Positions 7,686-15,922 of a DNA stretch of 42,455 nucleotides are shown piece by piece; positions within the stretch are counted from its first letter, which is position 1, and each line of letters opens with the position of its first letter. A program made the translations under genes and the position numbers. The notes beneath the pieces are model-generated. The model was not told where the DNA came from, did not search any database, and saw only the letters and a program-made list of their open reading frames with translations. The DNA is taken from positions 1 through 42,455 of the forward strand of contig SHXV01000008.1 in NCBI GenBank assembly GCA_009693105.1, read 5' to 3'. This DNA is from Dehalococcoidia bacterium. GTDB taxonomy: Bacteria > Chloroflexota > Dehalococcoidia > SHXV01.

Positions 7686-9146
7686 ATGAAGAACGATTTT
7701 CTTGTTGCGATCAGTCAACTTGCCGCGGAGAAGAACCTCTCAAAAGAGGTCGTCCTTGAGGCGGTGGAGACGGCGCTTGCCTCCGCCTACAAGAAGGACG
7801 AGGTCCACGCCGATAACGTGAGCGTGCGCATCGACCCGGCCACCGGCACGATGCAGGTCTTCGCCCACAAGCTCGTCGTGGAGGACGTCACCAACGACCG
7901 CGAAGAGATGGACCTGGGTGAAGCGCGCAAGTTCAAGCCGGACGCCGCCCTTGGTGAGACGATCGAGTACGAAGTAACCCCCGCTAACGCCGGCCGCATC
8001 GCCGCGCAGACCGCGAAGCAGGTGGTACTTCAGCGGTTGCGCGAAGCGGAACGGGAAGTGGTGTTTGAGGAGTTCGCCCAGCGTGAAGGCGACGTCCTCT
8101 CCGGCACGATCCAGCGCGTCGAGTCCCGGCAGGCGCTCGTCGACCTGGGCAAGACGGAAGCGGTCATGCCCTCATCGGAACAGGTGCGCAACGAACACTA
8201 CCGCCCGGGCCAGCGGATGAAATTCTACATCGTTGAGGTGTTCCGGGCGAACAAGGGGCCGCAAATAGTAGTCTCCCGCGGACACAAGAACCTGGTCAAG
8301 CGCCTCCTGGAAATGGAAGTGCCGGAGCTGTTCCGCGGAACGATCGAGCTCAAGGCCATCGCCCGGGAGGAGGGCTCCCGCACCAAGGTCGCGGTCTACT
8401 CCCGACAGCCGGACGTGGACGCCGTCGGCGCCTGCGTCGGCATGCGGGGCGTCCGCATCCAGAACATCGTCAACGAACTGGGCGGCGAGCGGATCGACGT
8501 CATCCAGTGGGACCCGGACCCGGCCCGGTTCGTCGCCAACGCCCTCAGCCCGGCCCAGGTTCTGGCCGTGCGGCTGCACGAAGCGGAGAACACCGCCTAC
8601 GTCGTGGTGCCGGACCGGCAACTCTCCCTCGCCATCGGCAAGGAGGGGCAGAACGCCCGGCTCGCCGCCAAGCTGACCGGCAGGCGAATCGATATCAAGA
8701 GCCAGACCGCCGCCGAGATCGAGTACGGCGGGATCATCCCGCCTGTCCCGGAGCCGGTCGCCGTCGCGGCCGCCCCCACCACGATGGAGGCGCAGCTTCT
8801 GTCCGCAAGGACGGGACTGGCGGAGGCGCCGGAGGCCGTATCCACGCTCCCGCCAGAGGAAGAAGCCGCCCTGGCGTTCCAGGACGTGGTGGCGGAGGCG
8901 GAACCCGTCGCCGCCGCGCCCGTAGCCGTAGCCGGGGCCCCGGAGGACGGCAACAAGCCCCAGATCCGGTTTGCAGAAGACATTTTGGGCGGGGCGGCCG
9001 CCCGCGCTGCCCGTGCCGACCGGCGCGGACGCAGGGACGATGAGCCTGAGATCCCCGCCCGGCCGATCAAGAAGAAGTCCCGCCGTGTCGTCACCGAAGA
9101 TGAGGATGAGGACGTCGATGCGGAGTACCCCGGCCTGCGCCGGTAA
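7686..9146 (+). CDS. nusA: Transcription termination/antitermination factor NusA
   Basis: This 486-aa protein starts '[18 protein letters not shown]'. It has the NusA order: an RNA-polymerase-binding N-terminal domain (about 1-130), an S1 domain starting near '[21 protein letters not shown]', and two KH domains ('[15 protein letters not shown]', '[15 protein letters not shown]') with their GxxG loops. It modulates pausing, termination and antitermination. After about residue 350 comes a long low-complexity tail rich in Ala, Pro and Glu that ends with mixed basic and acidic clusters, in place of the AR repeats of enterobacteria. ATG 7686 has only a distant AAAGGA (about 18 nt). No rimP lies upstream, unlike the common rimP-nusA order. 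It heads the nusA-ylxR-infB-rbfA-truB operon. Confidence 0.96.
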   Translation: MKNDFLVAISQLAAEKNLSKEVVLEAVETALASAYKKDEVHADNVSVRIDPATGTMQVFAHKLVVEDVTNDREEMDLGEARKFKPDAALGETIEYEVTPANAGRIAAQTAKQVVLQRLREAEREVVFEEFAQREGDVLSGTIQRVESRQALVDLGKTEAVMPSSEQVRNEHYRPGQRMKFYIVEVFRANKGPQIVVSRGHKNLVKRLLEMEVPELFRGTIELKAIAREEGSRTKVAVYSRQPDVDAVGACVGMRGVRIQNIVNELGGERIDVIQWDPDPARFVANALSPAQVLAVRLHEAENTAYVVVPDRQLSLAIGKEGQNARLAAKLTGRRIDIKSQTAAEIEYGGIIPPVPEPVAVAAAPTTMEAQLLSARTGLAEAPEAVSTLPPEEEAALAFQDVVAEAEPVAAAPVAVAGAPEDGNKPQIRFAEDILGGAAARAARADRRGRRDDEPEIPARPIKKKSRRVVTEDEDEDVDAEYPGLRR

Positions 9147-9149
9147 CCG

Positions 9150-9470
9150 GTGGTGACGGCCGTGGCCGGCAGCAATCAGATCGTGGCACGGAGAGCGCCG
9201 GAACGCACCTGCATCGGCTGCCGGCAGACGGCGGGCAAACGAGCGCTGGTGCGGGTGGTGCGAACAGCGGAGGGCAACGTGCAGGTGGATCAAACCGGCC
9301 GTCGCAACGGGCGTGGGGCCTATCTCCACGCCGACCCGGCCTGCTGGCGCACCGCGCTGGGCCGCGACGCCCTGACCCGGGCGCTGCACACCGCCGTCGC
9401 CCCGGCCGATAGGGAAGCGCTGGAAGCATATGCCGCCGCGCTGCCCAACCGGGACAGCGCCACCCCATGA
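9150..9470 (+). CDS. ylxR: YlxR-family RNA-binding protein (DUF448)
   Basis: This 106-aa protein has the YlxR signature: '[20 protein letters not shown]', followed by '[17 protein letters not shown]'. The family is a small nucleic-acid-binding protein almost always found between nusA and infB, exactly as here; it has been linked to transcription regulation and to RNase P in some bacteria. The start is GTG 9150 (GTG 9153 is equally possible), 3 nt after the nusA stop. It ends about 64 nt before the infB start, and its reading frame does not run into infB. Confidence 0.9.
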   Translation: MVTAVAGSNQIVARRAPERTCIGCRQTAGKRALVRVVRTAEGNVQVDQTGRRNGRGAYLHADPACWRTALGRDALTRALHTAVAPADREALEAYAAALPNRDSATP

Positions 9471-9534
9471 GCGGCCCAACGCGGAGCAATTTGGCCCCTC
9501 ACTAACAAAGGACGGGCCGGTGGAAGGAACAAGC

Positions 9535-11337
9535 ATGTCCACGCAAACCCCGCCCCAAACGACGCAGGAACCGGAAGAACGCCGCGTCCAACTTCCACGC
9601 GCCCTGACGGTCAAAGAGCTAGGCGATACGCTCGGCACCTCCGCCATTGAAGTGATCAAGGAACTGATGAAGAACGGCGTGATGGCGTCGATCAATCAGG
9701 TGATCGACTTCGACACCGCCGCTATCGTCGCTACGGACCTCGGATTCGAGGTGGAGGAGGAGGCCCAGACGGCCGCGGAGGAAGCGGCGCCGGAGGCGAC
9801 CACCAGCCGGCGCATCGTCGATGAGACGGCCACCACGCCCCGTCCACCCGTCGTTACCGTGCTTGGCCACGTCGACCATGGAAAAACCAGCCTGCTGGAC
9901 GCCATCCGCCGCACCAAGGTGGCGGAGGGCGAGGCGGGCGGCATCACCCAGCACATCGGCGCCTACCAGGTCGATGTCCAGGGCCGTCTTATCACATTCC
10001 TGGACACCCCGGGCCACGAGGCGTTCACCTCCATGCGCGCACGCGGGGCGCAGGTCACCGACCTCGCTATCCTCGTCGTCGCGGCCGACGACGGCGTGAT
10101 GCCGCAGACCGTAGAAGCGATCAACCACGCGCGCGCGGCGGACGTGGCCATCGTCGTCGCCCTGAATAAGATCGACGCGGGCAACGCGAACCCGGACCGA
10201 GTCAAGCAGCAGCTGCTCAACAGCGGGCTCGTTCTGGAGGAACTGGGGGGCGACGTCATCTGCGTCCCCGTCTCCGCGCGCACGGGGGAGGGGCTGGACT
10301 CCCTGCTGGAGAACCTCCTCATCGCCACGGAAGTACTGGAACTGAAGGCGAACCCTGACCGCGCCGCCGTGGGCGTGGTGATCGAATCAGAGCTCGATGT
10401 CCAGCGCGGCCCCATCGCCACCATCCTGGTGCAGACGGGGACGCTGCGCGCCGGCGACGCCGTCGTCGTCGGGCAAACGTGGGGCAAGATCAAGGCCATG
10501 TTCGATGACCGCGGCGCCCGGGTGACTGAGGCGGAGCCCTCCAAACCGGTAGTGGTCATGGGCCTGCAGGAGGTGCCGGTGGCGGGCGACCGCCTGATCG
10601 TCGCCCCGGACGAACGCACCGCCCGTGCGGAAGTGAGCAGCGGTCGCAGGGAGCGGGAGGCGGATGCCTTCCGCGATCAGCGGTCCATCTCCCTGGACAC
10701 CCTGTTCGGCGAGATCAGCGCGGGCAAGATGAAGGAATTCAACATCGTCCTCAAGACGGACGTGCAGGGCAGCATCGAACCGATCCGCAACTCGCTGGAG
10801 CGGCTCACCAACCAGCAGGTGCGCGTCAAGATCATCCACACCGGCACCGGCCCGATCACGGAATCGGACGTGCTGCTGGCCGCCGCCTCCCGCGGTATGA
10901 TCATCGGATTCAACAGCCGCCCCGATGAAGCGGCGCGCCGGCTGGCGGACGTGGAGAAGGTGGATATCCGCCACTACTCCATCATCTACAAGCTGATTGA
11001 GGACATCGAAGCGGCGCTCAAGGGGATGCTGGAGCCGGTGTTCGAAGAGATCATCGATGGTCACGCCGAGGTGCGCCAGGTGTTCAAGATCGGCCGCAAG
11101 GGCAACATCGCCGGCAGCTACGTGCGTGATGGCGACGCCCCCCGCGGCAGTCTGGTCCGCGTCACGCGCAAGGGCGAGAAGGTGTTTGAGGGGCGAATCG
11201 CCAGCCTCAAGCGCTTCCAGGAAGACGTACGGGAGGTTGCCACCGGCTTCGAGTGCGGCATCGCCCTGGAAGGCTTCGAAGAATTCCAGGAAGGCGACGT
11301 GCTGGAATTCTTCCACAGCCAGCGGGTCAACACCTAG
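9535..11337 (+). CDS. infB: Translation initiation factor IF-2
   Basis: This 600-aa protein is a short IF-2 (890 aa in E. coli) with a reduced N-terminal region. An IF2-N module ('[20 protein letters not shown]') occupies about residues 25-75, then an acidic linker, then the GTPase: G1 GHVDHGKT (111-118), G2 around '[10 protein letters not shown]', G3 DTPGHEAF, G4 NKID and G5 'SARTGEG'. Domains II, III and the fMet-tRNA-binding C-terminal barrel follow. It places initiator tRNA on the 30S subunit. ATG 9535 is chosen because GGAAGGAA lies 6 nt upstream. It sits between ylxR and rbfA in the standard order. Confidence 0.97.
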   Translation: MSTQTPPQTTQEPEERRVQLPRALTVKELGDTLGTSAIEVIKELMKNGVMASINQVIDFDTAAIVATDLGFEVEEEAQTAAEEAAPEATTSRRIVDETATTPRPPVVTVLGHVDHGKTSLLDAIRRTKVAEGEAGGITQHIGAYQVDVQGRLITFLDTPGHEAFTSMRARGAQVTDLAILVVAADDGVMPQTVEAINHARAADVAIVVALNKIDAGNANPDRVKQQLLNSGLVLEELGGDVICVPVSARTGEGLDSLLENLLIATEVLELKANPDRAAVGVVIESELDVQRGPIATILVQTGTLRAGDAVVVGQTWGKIKAMFDDRGARVTEAEPSKPVVVMGLQEVPVAGDRLIVAPDERTARAEVSSGRREREADAFRDQRSISLDTLFGEISAGKMKEFNIVLKTDVQGSIEPIRNSLERLTNQQVRVKIIHTGTGPITESDVLLAAASRGMIIGFNSRPDEAARRLADVEKVDIRHYSIIYKLIEDIEAALKGMLEPVFEEIIDGHAEVRQVFKIGRKGNIAGSYVRDGDAPRGSLVRVTRKGEKVFEGRIASLKRFQEDVREVATGFECGIALEGFEEFQEGDVLEFFHSQRVNT

Positions 11338-11357
11338 CATCCTGAGGGGGTGCCCCT

Positions 11358-11717
11358 ATGTCCCGAAGAACGGAGCGGGTGAACGCCCTCATCCAAGAGG
11401 ATCTGAGCGAACTGATCGCCCGCGAGGTCAAGGATCCCCGGATCAGCGGCATCATCAGCATCACAAAGGTGGAAGTGTCACCGGACCTGCGCCACGCCCG
11501 CGTCCACATCAGCACGCTGGGCGATGAAGCAGAGCAAAAGGCGATGCTAACGGCGCTCCAATCGGCGGCGCCGTTCCTCCGCCGGGAGCTCAATCGCCGG
11601 CTCACCATGCGCTACACGCCCGATCTCTCCTTCCGCCTGGACGACTCCATCCGCAGGGGGGCCGAACTCATGGCCCTGATCCACAACCTGGACAGTGATG
11701 AGGAGCGCACGCCCTGA
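11358..11717 (+). CDS. rbfA: Ribosome-binding factor A
   Basis: This 119-aa protein fits RbfA in length and sequence: 'RTERVNALIQEDLSELIAREVKDPR' at the N-terminus, 'ITKVEVSPDLRHARVHIS' and the terminal 'YTPDLSFRLDDSIRRG' (KH-type fold). It helps mature the 16S rRNA 5' end and is needed for late 30S assembly, especially in the cold. The ATG at 11358 has a GAGGGGG site about 8 nt upstream. Its TGA overlaps the unusual CTG start of truB (CTGA at 11714-11717). Confidence 0.95.
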   Translation: MSRRTERVNALIQEDLSELIAREVKDPRISGIISITKVEVSPDLRHARVHISTLGDEAEQKAMLTALQSAAPFLRRELNRRLTMRYTPDLSFRLDDSIRRGAELMALIHNLDSDEERTP

Positions 11718-12628
11718 GCGAACAGCCGTGGGGCATCCTGATCATCGACAAGCCGGGGGGACTCACCTCCCACGATGTGGTGGCCCGGTTGCGCCGGCTC
11801 CTCGGCATCCGCCGCATCGGCCACGGCGGCACGCTCGACCCGCTGGCGACGGGGGTCCTCCCCGTGTGCATCGGTAGCGCCACCCGCGTCGCGGGGTTCT
11901 TCACCCGCTGGCCCAAGACCTACCGCTGCACCATGCGCATGGGCATTAGCACGGACACGTACGATGCCGCCGGCGCCGTAGTGCGTGAGGACGATGCCTC
12001 CGCCATAACCGCGGCGGACATCGAGCGGGCGCTGGAGGCGTTCCGGGGGGAGATCGCCCAGACTCCGCCGGCCTACAGCGCCGTGAAGCTGGCCGGGCGC
12101 CCGCTCTACGATTACGCGCGCAAGGGCCAGCCGGGGGAAGTCTCCCCACGCAGCGTCCACATCTCCAGCCTGCATCTCACCGGCTACCGGACGCCGGAGG
12201 CAGATCTGACAATCGAGTGCGGCTCCGGCACCTACGTCCGCGCGCTGGTGCATGATCTGGGCACGGCGCTAGGGTGCGGGGCGCACGTCACCGCCCTTCG
12301 GCGCACGGCGGTGGGCCCCTTCACCGTAGAGCGTGCCCTGACCTTAGAGGCGCTGGCAGCGGAGGTGGAGCGCAGCGCCTGGCAGCAGCATCTGCTGCCC
12401 GCGGACACGGTGCTGGCGTCCCTGCCTCGCGTCCTCCTCACGGAGGCGGAAGCGGGTCGCGTACTCCACGGCGGCGCCATCGAGCGACCGGCGCCTCCGT
12501 CCGATGATCATGCGCTTGCCCGCGCCTACGACGCCTCCGAACGCTTCCTCGCCATCCTCCGTTATGACACCGGGGCGGCGATCTGGTCGCCGTGGAAGGT
12601 ATTCAATCCGGGAAATCTATCGGCATAG
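11714..12628 (+). CDS. truB: tRNA pseudouridine-55 synthase, CTG start
   Basis: This 304-aa protein makes pseudouridine 55 in the tRNA T-loop. The conserved N-terminal 'DKPGGLTSHDVV' is at about residues 12-23, the catalytic Asp42 in 'GGTLDPLATGVL', then 'YSAVKLAGRPLYDYAR' and 'SGTYVRALVHDLG'. There is no ATG, GTG or TTG between the in-frame stop at 11699 and the DKPGG motif. The first usual start, GTG 11777, would remove that motif. CTG 11714 is therefore the likely start: it overlaps the rbfA TGA as CTGA and has GAGGAG 8 nt upstream. A sequence error (an original ATGA) would be the alternative. Confidence 0.93.
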   Translation: MSEQPWGILIIDKPGGLTSHDVVARLRRLLGIRRIGHGGTLDPLATGVLPVCIGSATRVAGFFTRWPKTYRCTMRMGISTDTYDAAGAVVREDDASAITAADIERALEAFRGEIAQTPPAYSAVKLAGRPLYDYARKGQPGEVSPRSVHISSLHLTGYRTPEADLTIECGSGTYVRALVHDLGTALGCGAHVTALRRTAVGPFTVERALTLEALAAEVERSAWQQHLLPADTVLASLPRVLLTEAEAGRVLHGGAIERPAPPSDDHALARAYDASERFLAILRYDTGAAIWSPWKVFNPGNLSA

Positions 12629-12641
12629 ATTCGTTTGAGGC

Positions 12642-12669
12642 TTGACACGACTGTCTGAGCGGCTATGAT
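12642..12669 (+). promoter_or_regulatory. Strong sigma70 promoter of the small zinc-ribbon gene
   Basis: A consensus TTGACA (12642-12647) and TATGAT (12664-12669) are separated by 16 bp, just after the truB stop. The predicted start is near 12676, giving a leader of about 80 nt. Confidence 0.75.
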
Positions 12670-12754
12670 GCGAACAACCCGTGCACAGATTCAGATCGAA
12701 TACGGGTCCGAGAGCGGGCGCAGGCGTGCCCATGAACACGAAAGGAAGGCCCGA

Positions 12755-12895
12755 ATGGAAGCATATTGCCTCAAGTGTCGCACCAAGCGAGAAGTCCAGG
12801 GCGCGAAGCAGATCACGATGAAGAACGGAAAGCCCGCCACCCAGGGGAAGTGCCCTGTCTGCTCAACCACCATGTTCCGTATCGGCAAGGGCTAG
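12755..12895 (+). CDS. DUF5679-type 46-aa zinc-ribbon protein
   Basis: The protein is 46 aa with two CxxC knuckles (Cys5/Cys8 and Cys33/Cys36). The 'MKNGKPATQGKCPVCSTTMFRIG' layout resembles small DUF5679 proteins and the zinc ribbon at the C-terminus of topoisomerase I. A DNA- or RNA-binding role is plausible but unproven. ATG 12755 is chosen over earlier in-frame starts because of the AAGGAAGG site 6 nt upstream and because the family starts just before the first knuckle. The gene stands alone between a near-consensus promoter and a strong terminator, so the product may be abundant. Confidence 0.85.
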   Translation: MEAYCLKCRTKREVQGAKQITMKNGKPATQGKCPVCSTTMFRIGKG

Positions 12896-12913
12896 AACCA
12901 CACCGAAACACTG

Positions 12914-12948
12914 CAGAGGGGGACGCCGATGGCGTCCCCCTCTGTTAT
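12914..12948 (+). terminator. Intrinsic terminator after the zinc-ribbon gene
   Basis: A 14-bp stem (12914-12927 with 12931-12944, CAGAGGGGGACGCC and its complement) closes a GAT loop and is followed by TTATCT. It lies between the convergent zinc-ribbon and PHP genes and may serve both strands, although the T tract is on the plus side. Confidence 0.8.
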
Positions 12949-12966
12949 CTCTACCGCTCCACGCCG

Positions 12967-13644
12967 CTAGAGCGGGCGCGTAACCTTCAGTGAGCCCAGC
13001 TTCTCCAGCAGCAGCAGCGGGTTCCTGACCGCGATCTCCTCCACATCGGACTCGTCCAGCCCGGCGCCCAGAATGATCCCCCGCACCCGTTCCTCGCTCA
13101 GGAAGTCCAGCACGTGATTATCGGAGTTGACCAGCAGCCGTGCGCCCGTCGCCTTCGCCACCTTCGCCACGTGCCCGTTGGTGAAGGCGTGCGTGGACTT
13201 GCCCGATAGCTCGATGAACACATCGTTGCGGGCCGCCAGCGCCGCCACTTCCGCCGTCATCAGCCCCGGGTGCGCCAGCACATCGACATAGCCGCAGGTC
13301 ACCGCCGCCAGGTTCGTCCCCCCCTCCACCGGTTCCGCGATCGTCTCCCCGTGCACGATGACGATACGCGCCCCCAGCCGCTTCGCTTCCTGCGCCGCCT
13401 TCTCCACCGCCCCCGCCGGGGTGTGTGTCAGCTCCACGCCCGGGTACACCGGGATGCCCCAGTGCGCGGTAGCGATCTCACAATCGATCCGCAGCTCGTG
13501 CGCAAAGCGCTCCAGCTGCCCTACGCCGGCGTGATCGGTGATCGCCATCCCCCTGTACCCGGCGACGACGGCGCGCCGGATCAGCTCAATGGGCGAAAGC
13601 TCGCCATCGGACAGGGTGCTGTGGGTGTGAAAGTCGTAGACCAC
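12967..13644 (-). CDS. PHP-domain phosphoesterase (histidinol-phosphatase-like)
   Basis: This 225-aa protein has the full PHP metal-site series: HTH (His6/His8), TDH (Asp37/His38), GVE (Glu71), VHGE (His98), 'LAHPG' and 'NSDNH'. The PHP family hydrolyses phosphate esters; members include histidinol phosphatase, polymerase exonucleases and the RNase AM 5'-3' exoribonuclease. The compact single-domain form resembles archaeal PHP proteins. GTG 13644 is chosen because AAGGAG lies 5 nt upstream and the protein then begins just before the HTH motif, as is usual. It follows the translin-like gene by only 13 nt, so the two are co-translated. Substrate unknown; histidinol phosphate is possible, since no hisB or hisJ is in the window. 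Confidence 0.87.
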   Translation of the reverse strand: MVYDFHTHSTLSDGELSPIELIRRAVVAGYRGMAITDHAGVGQLERFAHELRIDCEIATAHWGIPVYPGVELTHTPAGAVEKAAQEAKRLGARIVIVHGETIAEPVEGGTNLAAVTCGYVDVLAHPGLMTAEVAALAARNDVFIELSGKSTHAFTNGHVAKVAKATGARLLVNSDNHVLDFLSEERVRGIILGAGLDESDVEEIAVRNPLLLLEKLGSLKVTRPL

Positions 13645-13657
13645 GGTCGCTCCTTCA

Positions 13658-14317
13658 TTACAGCCGATCCGCCAGCCCATCGAGCTTGCGCTCCAACGCC
13701 TGCTGACGCACCGCCACGGTGAGATCGCCACGCGTCTTCTCCAGCACCCCCCGCAGCTGATCGGTGGTGCGGCGGAGACCGCCTGTAATGGCATCCGGGT
13801 AGTCGATGGTGATGAGCACGGCGTAGACATCGTCCATGATGGCGAGCAGCGATTCGCATCGCTCCACATCGCCCCGCCGGAGCGTATCCAGCAGGTGGCG
13901 GCGCAGCTCGCTCGCCGCTTCCGCCAGCCCGTTGAGATAGGCCGCGGCCCCCACGCCCAGGTCCGCCTCATCGGGCGCGCGATGCCCGGAGACGAACGCC
14001 AGCGTCAGGCTGGCCTCCGCGTATTCCTTCTGGGCGTCGTGGACGAACCCCGCGTGGTAAATGTCGGCGTGGCCGATGAGGAGATCGTTGATCTCCCCCA
14101 GCCGGTCCCCGGCGATGCGGAGAAGCTCCCGCCCGCGCTCGTACTCCAGCCGGTGCACGGCACGGATGGCGTTGGCGGAGAGCTGGATCACCTCACGGCA
14201 GCGGGGCAGCGCCGCCTCACGTGCCTCGTGCTTAGCGATGAGCTCCCCCCGGGATGAGGCGACCAGCGTATCGATGTCCTGCTCCACACCGAGGTGCGCG
14301 CGGGCGTCAACGCTCAC
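13658..14317 (-). CDS. Translin-family protein
   Basis: This 219-aa, mostly helical protein has the translin fold signatures: an N-terminal helix ending '...HEAREAALPRCREVIQLSANAIRAVHR', and the C-terminal 'DYPDAITGGLRR..D..RG.LEKTRGDL' block (DYP at 172-174), which is the family's most conserved part. Translin and Trax bind single-stranded nucleic acid and form the C3PO RNase in eukaryotes; archaeal homologues form similar shells. Bacterial members are uncommon. GTG 14317 has AAAGGAG 6 nt upstream. It sits in a minus-strand series of nucleic-acid enzymes and is followed 13 nt later by the PHP gene. Whether it has Trax-like catalysis or only binds RNA/DNA cannot be decided here; structural modelling would be needed. 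Confidence 0.78.
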   Translation of the reverse strand: MSVDARAHLGVEQDIDTLVASSRGELIAKHEAREAALPRCREVIQLSANAIRAVHRLEYERGRELLRIAGDRLGEINDLLIGHADIYHAGFVHDAQKEYAEASLTLAFVSGHRAPDEADLGVGAAAYLNGLAEAASELRRHLLDTLRRGDVERCESLLAIMDDVYAVLITIDYPDAITGGLRRTTDQLRGVLEKTRGDLTVAVRQQALERKLDGLADRL

Positions 14318-14350
14318 GGTGTGCTCCTTTGCGAACGGGATCGAGCGGGG

Positions 14351-14809
14351 CTAGGCATCGAACGGATCGGGGTGCATCGCCTCAAACTCTTCCGTCTGGG
14401 AGGGAAGCCCGGCCTCAATGCGGCGGTTTTTATCGATCTCGTATCGCGCGGTCTGCGCCGCGTCGAAGCGCTCAACCGGGTCTTCGCCGGACTCCGTGCG
14501 GTCCGCCAGCTCGCGGAAGCGCGCCCCCCCGGATTCGCCCAGATCCTCGCTCATCCGGCGCGCCCAGATGGCGAACTCCCCCCGCTCCATCGTGTCGCTC
14601 ACGCCGTTGAGGGCGCGGTCGCTGGCGAAATTGGAGAAGCTGGCGTTGGGATCGCGGCGGGCATAGGTGCGGGAAATGAGACGCTCCACCGTGGCGCTGC
14701 CGCAGTGCTCACACGCCGCCGCCACACCGCCCGCCGCCGCCGCCACGGTGCGAAAGAACAGGCTGCTCGTCCCGCCACAATCGTTACAACGGTACTCGTA
14801 AATCGGCAT
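14351..14809 (-). CDS. FmdB-type zinc-ribbon protein
   Basis: This 152-aa protein begins 'MPIYEYRCNDCGG', the hallmark of the FmdB/CxxC regulatory family, with a second CxxC pair ('CEHCGS') about 30 residues later forming a zinc ribbon. The remaining ~110 residues are polar, acidic and probably helical, longer than the usual FmdB protein (70-110 aa), and I do not recognise that part. The family is small and of unclear function, often called a putative regulator. The ATG at 14809 lies inside the end of the upstream nuclease gene (26-nt overlap), and the translin-like gene follows after 33 nt. Confidence 0.78.
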   Translation of the reverse strand: MPIYEYRCNDCGGTSSLFFRTVAAAAGGVAAACEHCGSATVERLISRTYARRDPNASFSNFASDRALNGVSDTMERGEFAIWARRMSEDLGESGGARFRELADRTESGEDPVERFDAAQTARYEIDKNRRIEAGLPSQTEEFEAMHPDPFDA

Positions 14810-15549
14810 TCATCGCCCCCGCGCCACGCGCCGCGATCTCTTCACGCCGCGGGCAGATACCCCGGAAGTCGCAGAAAGTGCACTGCGGACCGACGTCCGG
14901 CGCGTACTCCCGCTCTCGCGCTATCTCCTCCACTGTCTGAAGGACTCCCGCCTCTGCCTCGGCTAGCTCCGCCGGCGTCGGCGATGCCGACCAGACGGAC
15001 CCGTCCTCGAGGTAGAGATAGGAGGTCATTCCCACCGGCCGGCCGGCCGTGCGGGCCAGTATCATAGCATAGATGCGAAGCTGCTCCGGGTCCGGTTCTT
15101 CCTGAGCCCGCCCCGTCTTGTAATCGATGACATGCAGGTCCCACTGCGCGCGCTCATCCACCCGGTCGATCCGGCCGAACAGCCGCACCCCCTCCGTGAG
15201 CGCCACTATCCACCTGCTGCTCCAGCGCCAGCGGCCTCCCCCCCGCCTCCGGCAACGCCACGAATCGCTGCTCCAGCGCGCGCGACCGCCAGCGCGCCTC
15301 CTCCGCCAACCCGCTGAACCCGGTGCGATTGACCGCCCAGGCCGCCCGCAACAGGTCTGCGGCGCGGGCGGCGGTCCGCTGCTCCGGCGGCAGGCGCATC
15401 AGGTCACGCAGGGCGGTATGCACGTGGGAGCCCATCGTATCGTGCGGGTTGGGAGGTACAGGGAGCCGCTCCACGTAGCGGTACTTGTACAGCCGCCGGC
15501 AGCGCCGGAACGTGGAGAGGCGAAAGTGGGAGAGGCGGAACACGGCCAT
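14784..15549 (-). pseudogene. RecB-like PD-(D/E)XK nuclease with a frameshift
   Basis: Two adjoining frames together encode one protein of about 254 aa. The N-terminal piece (15549 to about 15208) has 'STFRRCRRLYKYRYVERLP', the usual first helix with a single Cys. The C-terminal piece (from about 15206) has 'GRIDRVD', the catalytic 'VIDYKTG' motif, and a terminal 'CTFCDFRGICP' cluster. The one early and three late cysteines match the 4Fe-4S layout of AddB/Cas4-like nucleases. One extra base near 15207 breaks the frame; removing it gives a smooth 'QQVDVALTEG' join. The base is not in a long homopolymer. This could be a sequence error, a real pseudogene, or two separate polypeptides. It starts 3 nt after the yraN stop. 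Confidence 0.8.
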
Positions 15550-15552
15550 ACC

Positions 15553-15900
15553 CTAGTCCCCTTCTCCTTCCACGGCGTTCTGGACGTGGCGCAGGCCGCG
15601 CAGCCTGCCGTCCGGGTCCATATCCACGGCGATCACATCGATGCGCACGTCCCCGGACAGCCCCTCCCGCGCCGCGTAGGAGGCAGCCAGGGTGCGCAGG
15701 CGCGCCGCCTTGCGCCCATCGATCGACTCCAGCCCATCTCCCATGGCGGGGCCCCGGCCGGCGCCAACCTCCACCAGGACGGTGATCACCCCTGTGCGGG
15801 CGACAATATCGATCTCCCCCTCCGGCAGCCGCACTTTGCGCGCCGCCACCCGGTAGCCGTTCGCCTCCAGGTGGGCGACGGCCAGCCCCTCCCCTACCAC
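15553..15900 (-). CDS. yraN: YraN/UPF0102-family endonuclease-like protein, altered active site
   Basis: The protein matches the UPF0102 family: 'GEGLAVAHLEANGYRVAARK', 'PEGEIDIVAR', 'VLVEV' and 'DVRIDVIAVD'. The family has a restriction-endonuclease-like core whose motif normally reads VEVK; here it is VEVG, so the expected catalytic lysine is missing. The only in-frame usual start before the conserved part is GTG 15900 (116 aa), without a good ribosome site. A better start, ATG 15926 overlapping the rnhB TGA as ATGA, is in another frame; one added C in the C-run opposite 15908-15912 would join it and give an 'MSVRRPPLGVVGEG' start. A 1-base deletion at this homopolymer is therefore likely. 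Confidence 0.78.
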   Translation of the reverse strand: MVGEGLAVAHLEANGYRVAARKVRLPEGEIDIVARTGVITVLVEVGAGRGPAMGDGLESIDGRKAARLRTLAASYAAREGLSGDVRIDVIAVDMDPDGRLRGLRHVQNAVEGEGD

Positions 15901-15922
15901 ACCGAGCGGGGGCGTCGCACGC

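Noticed and set aside
8172-9695. 507-codon minus-strand frame opposite nusA, ylxR and infB
   Set aside because: It crosses three clear plus-strand genes and has shadow-type composition.
11777-12628. truB starting at GTG 11777
   Set aside because: It would delete the conserved DKPGGLTSHDVV region required in TruB; CTG 11714 keeps it and has a good ribosome site.
14784-15549. Two independent genes in place of one frameshifted nuclease
   Set aside because: Each half lacks part of the same fold (Fe-S cysteines and catalytic motif are split), and a one-base change restores a continuous protein.
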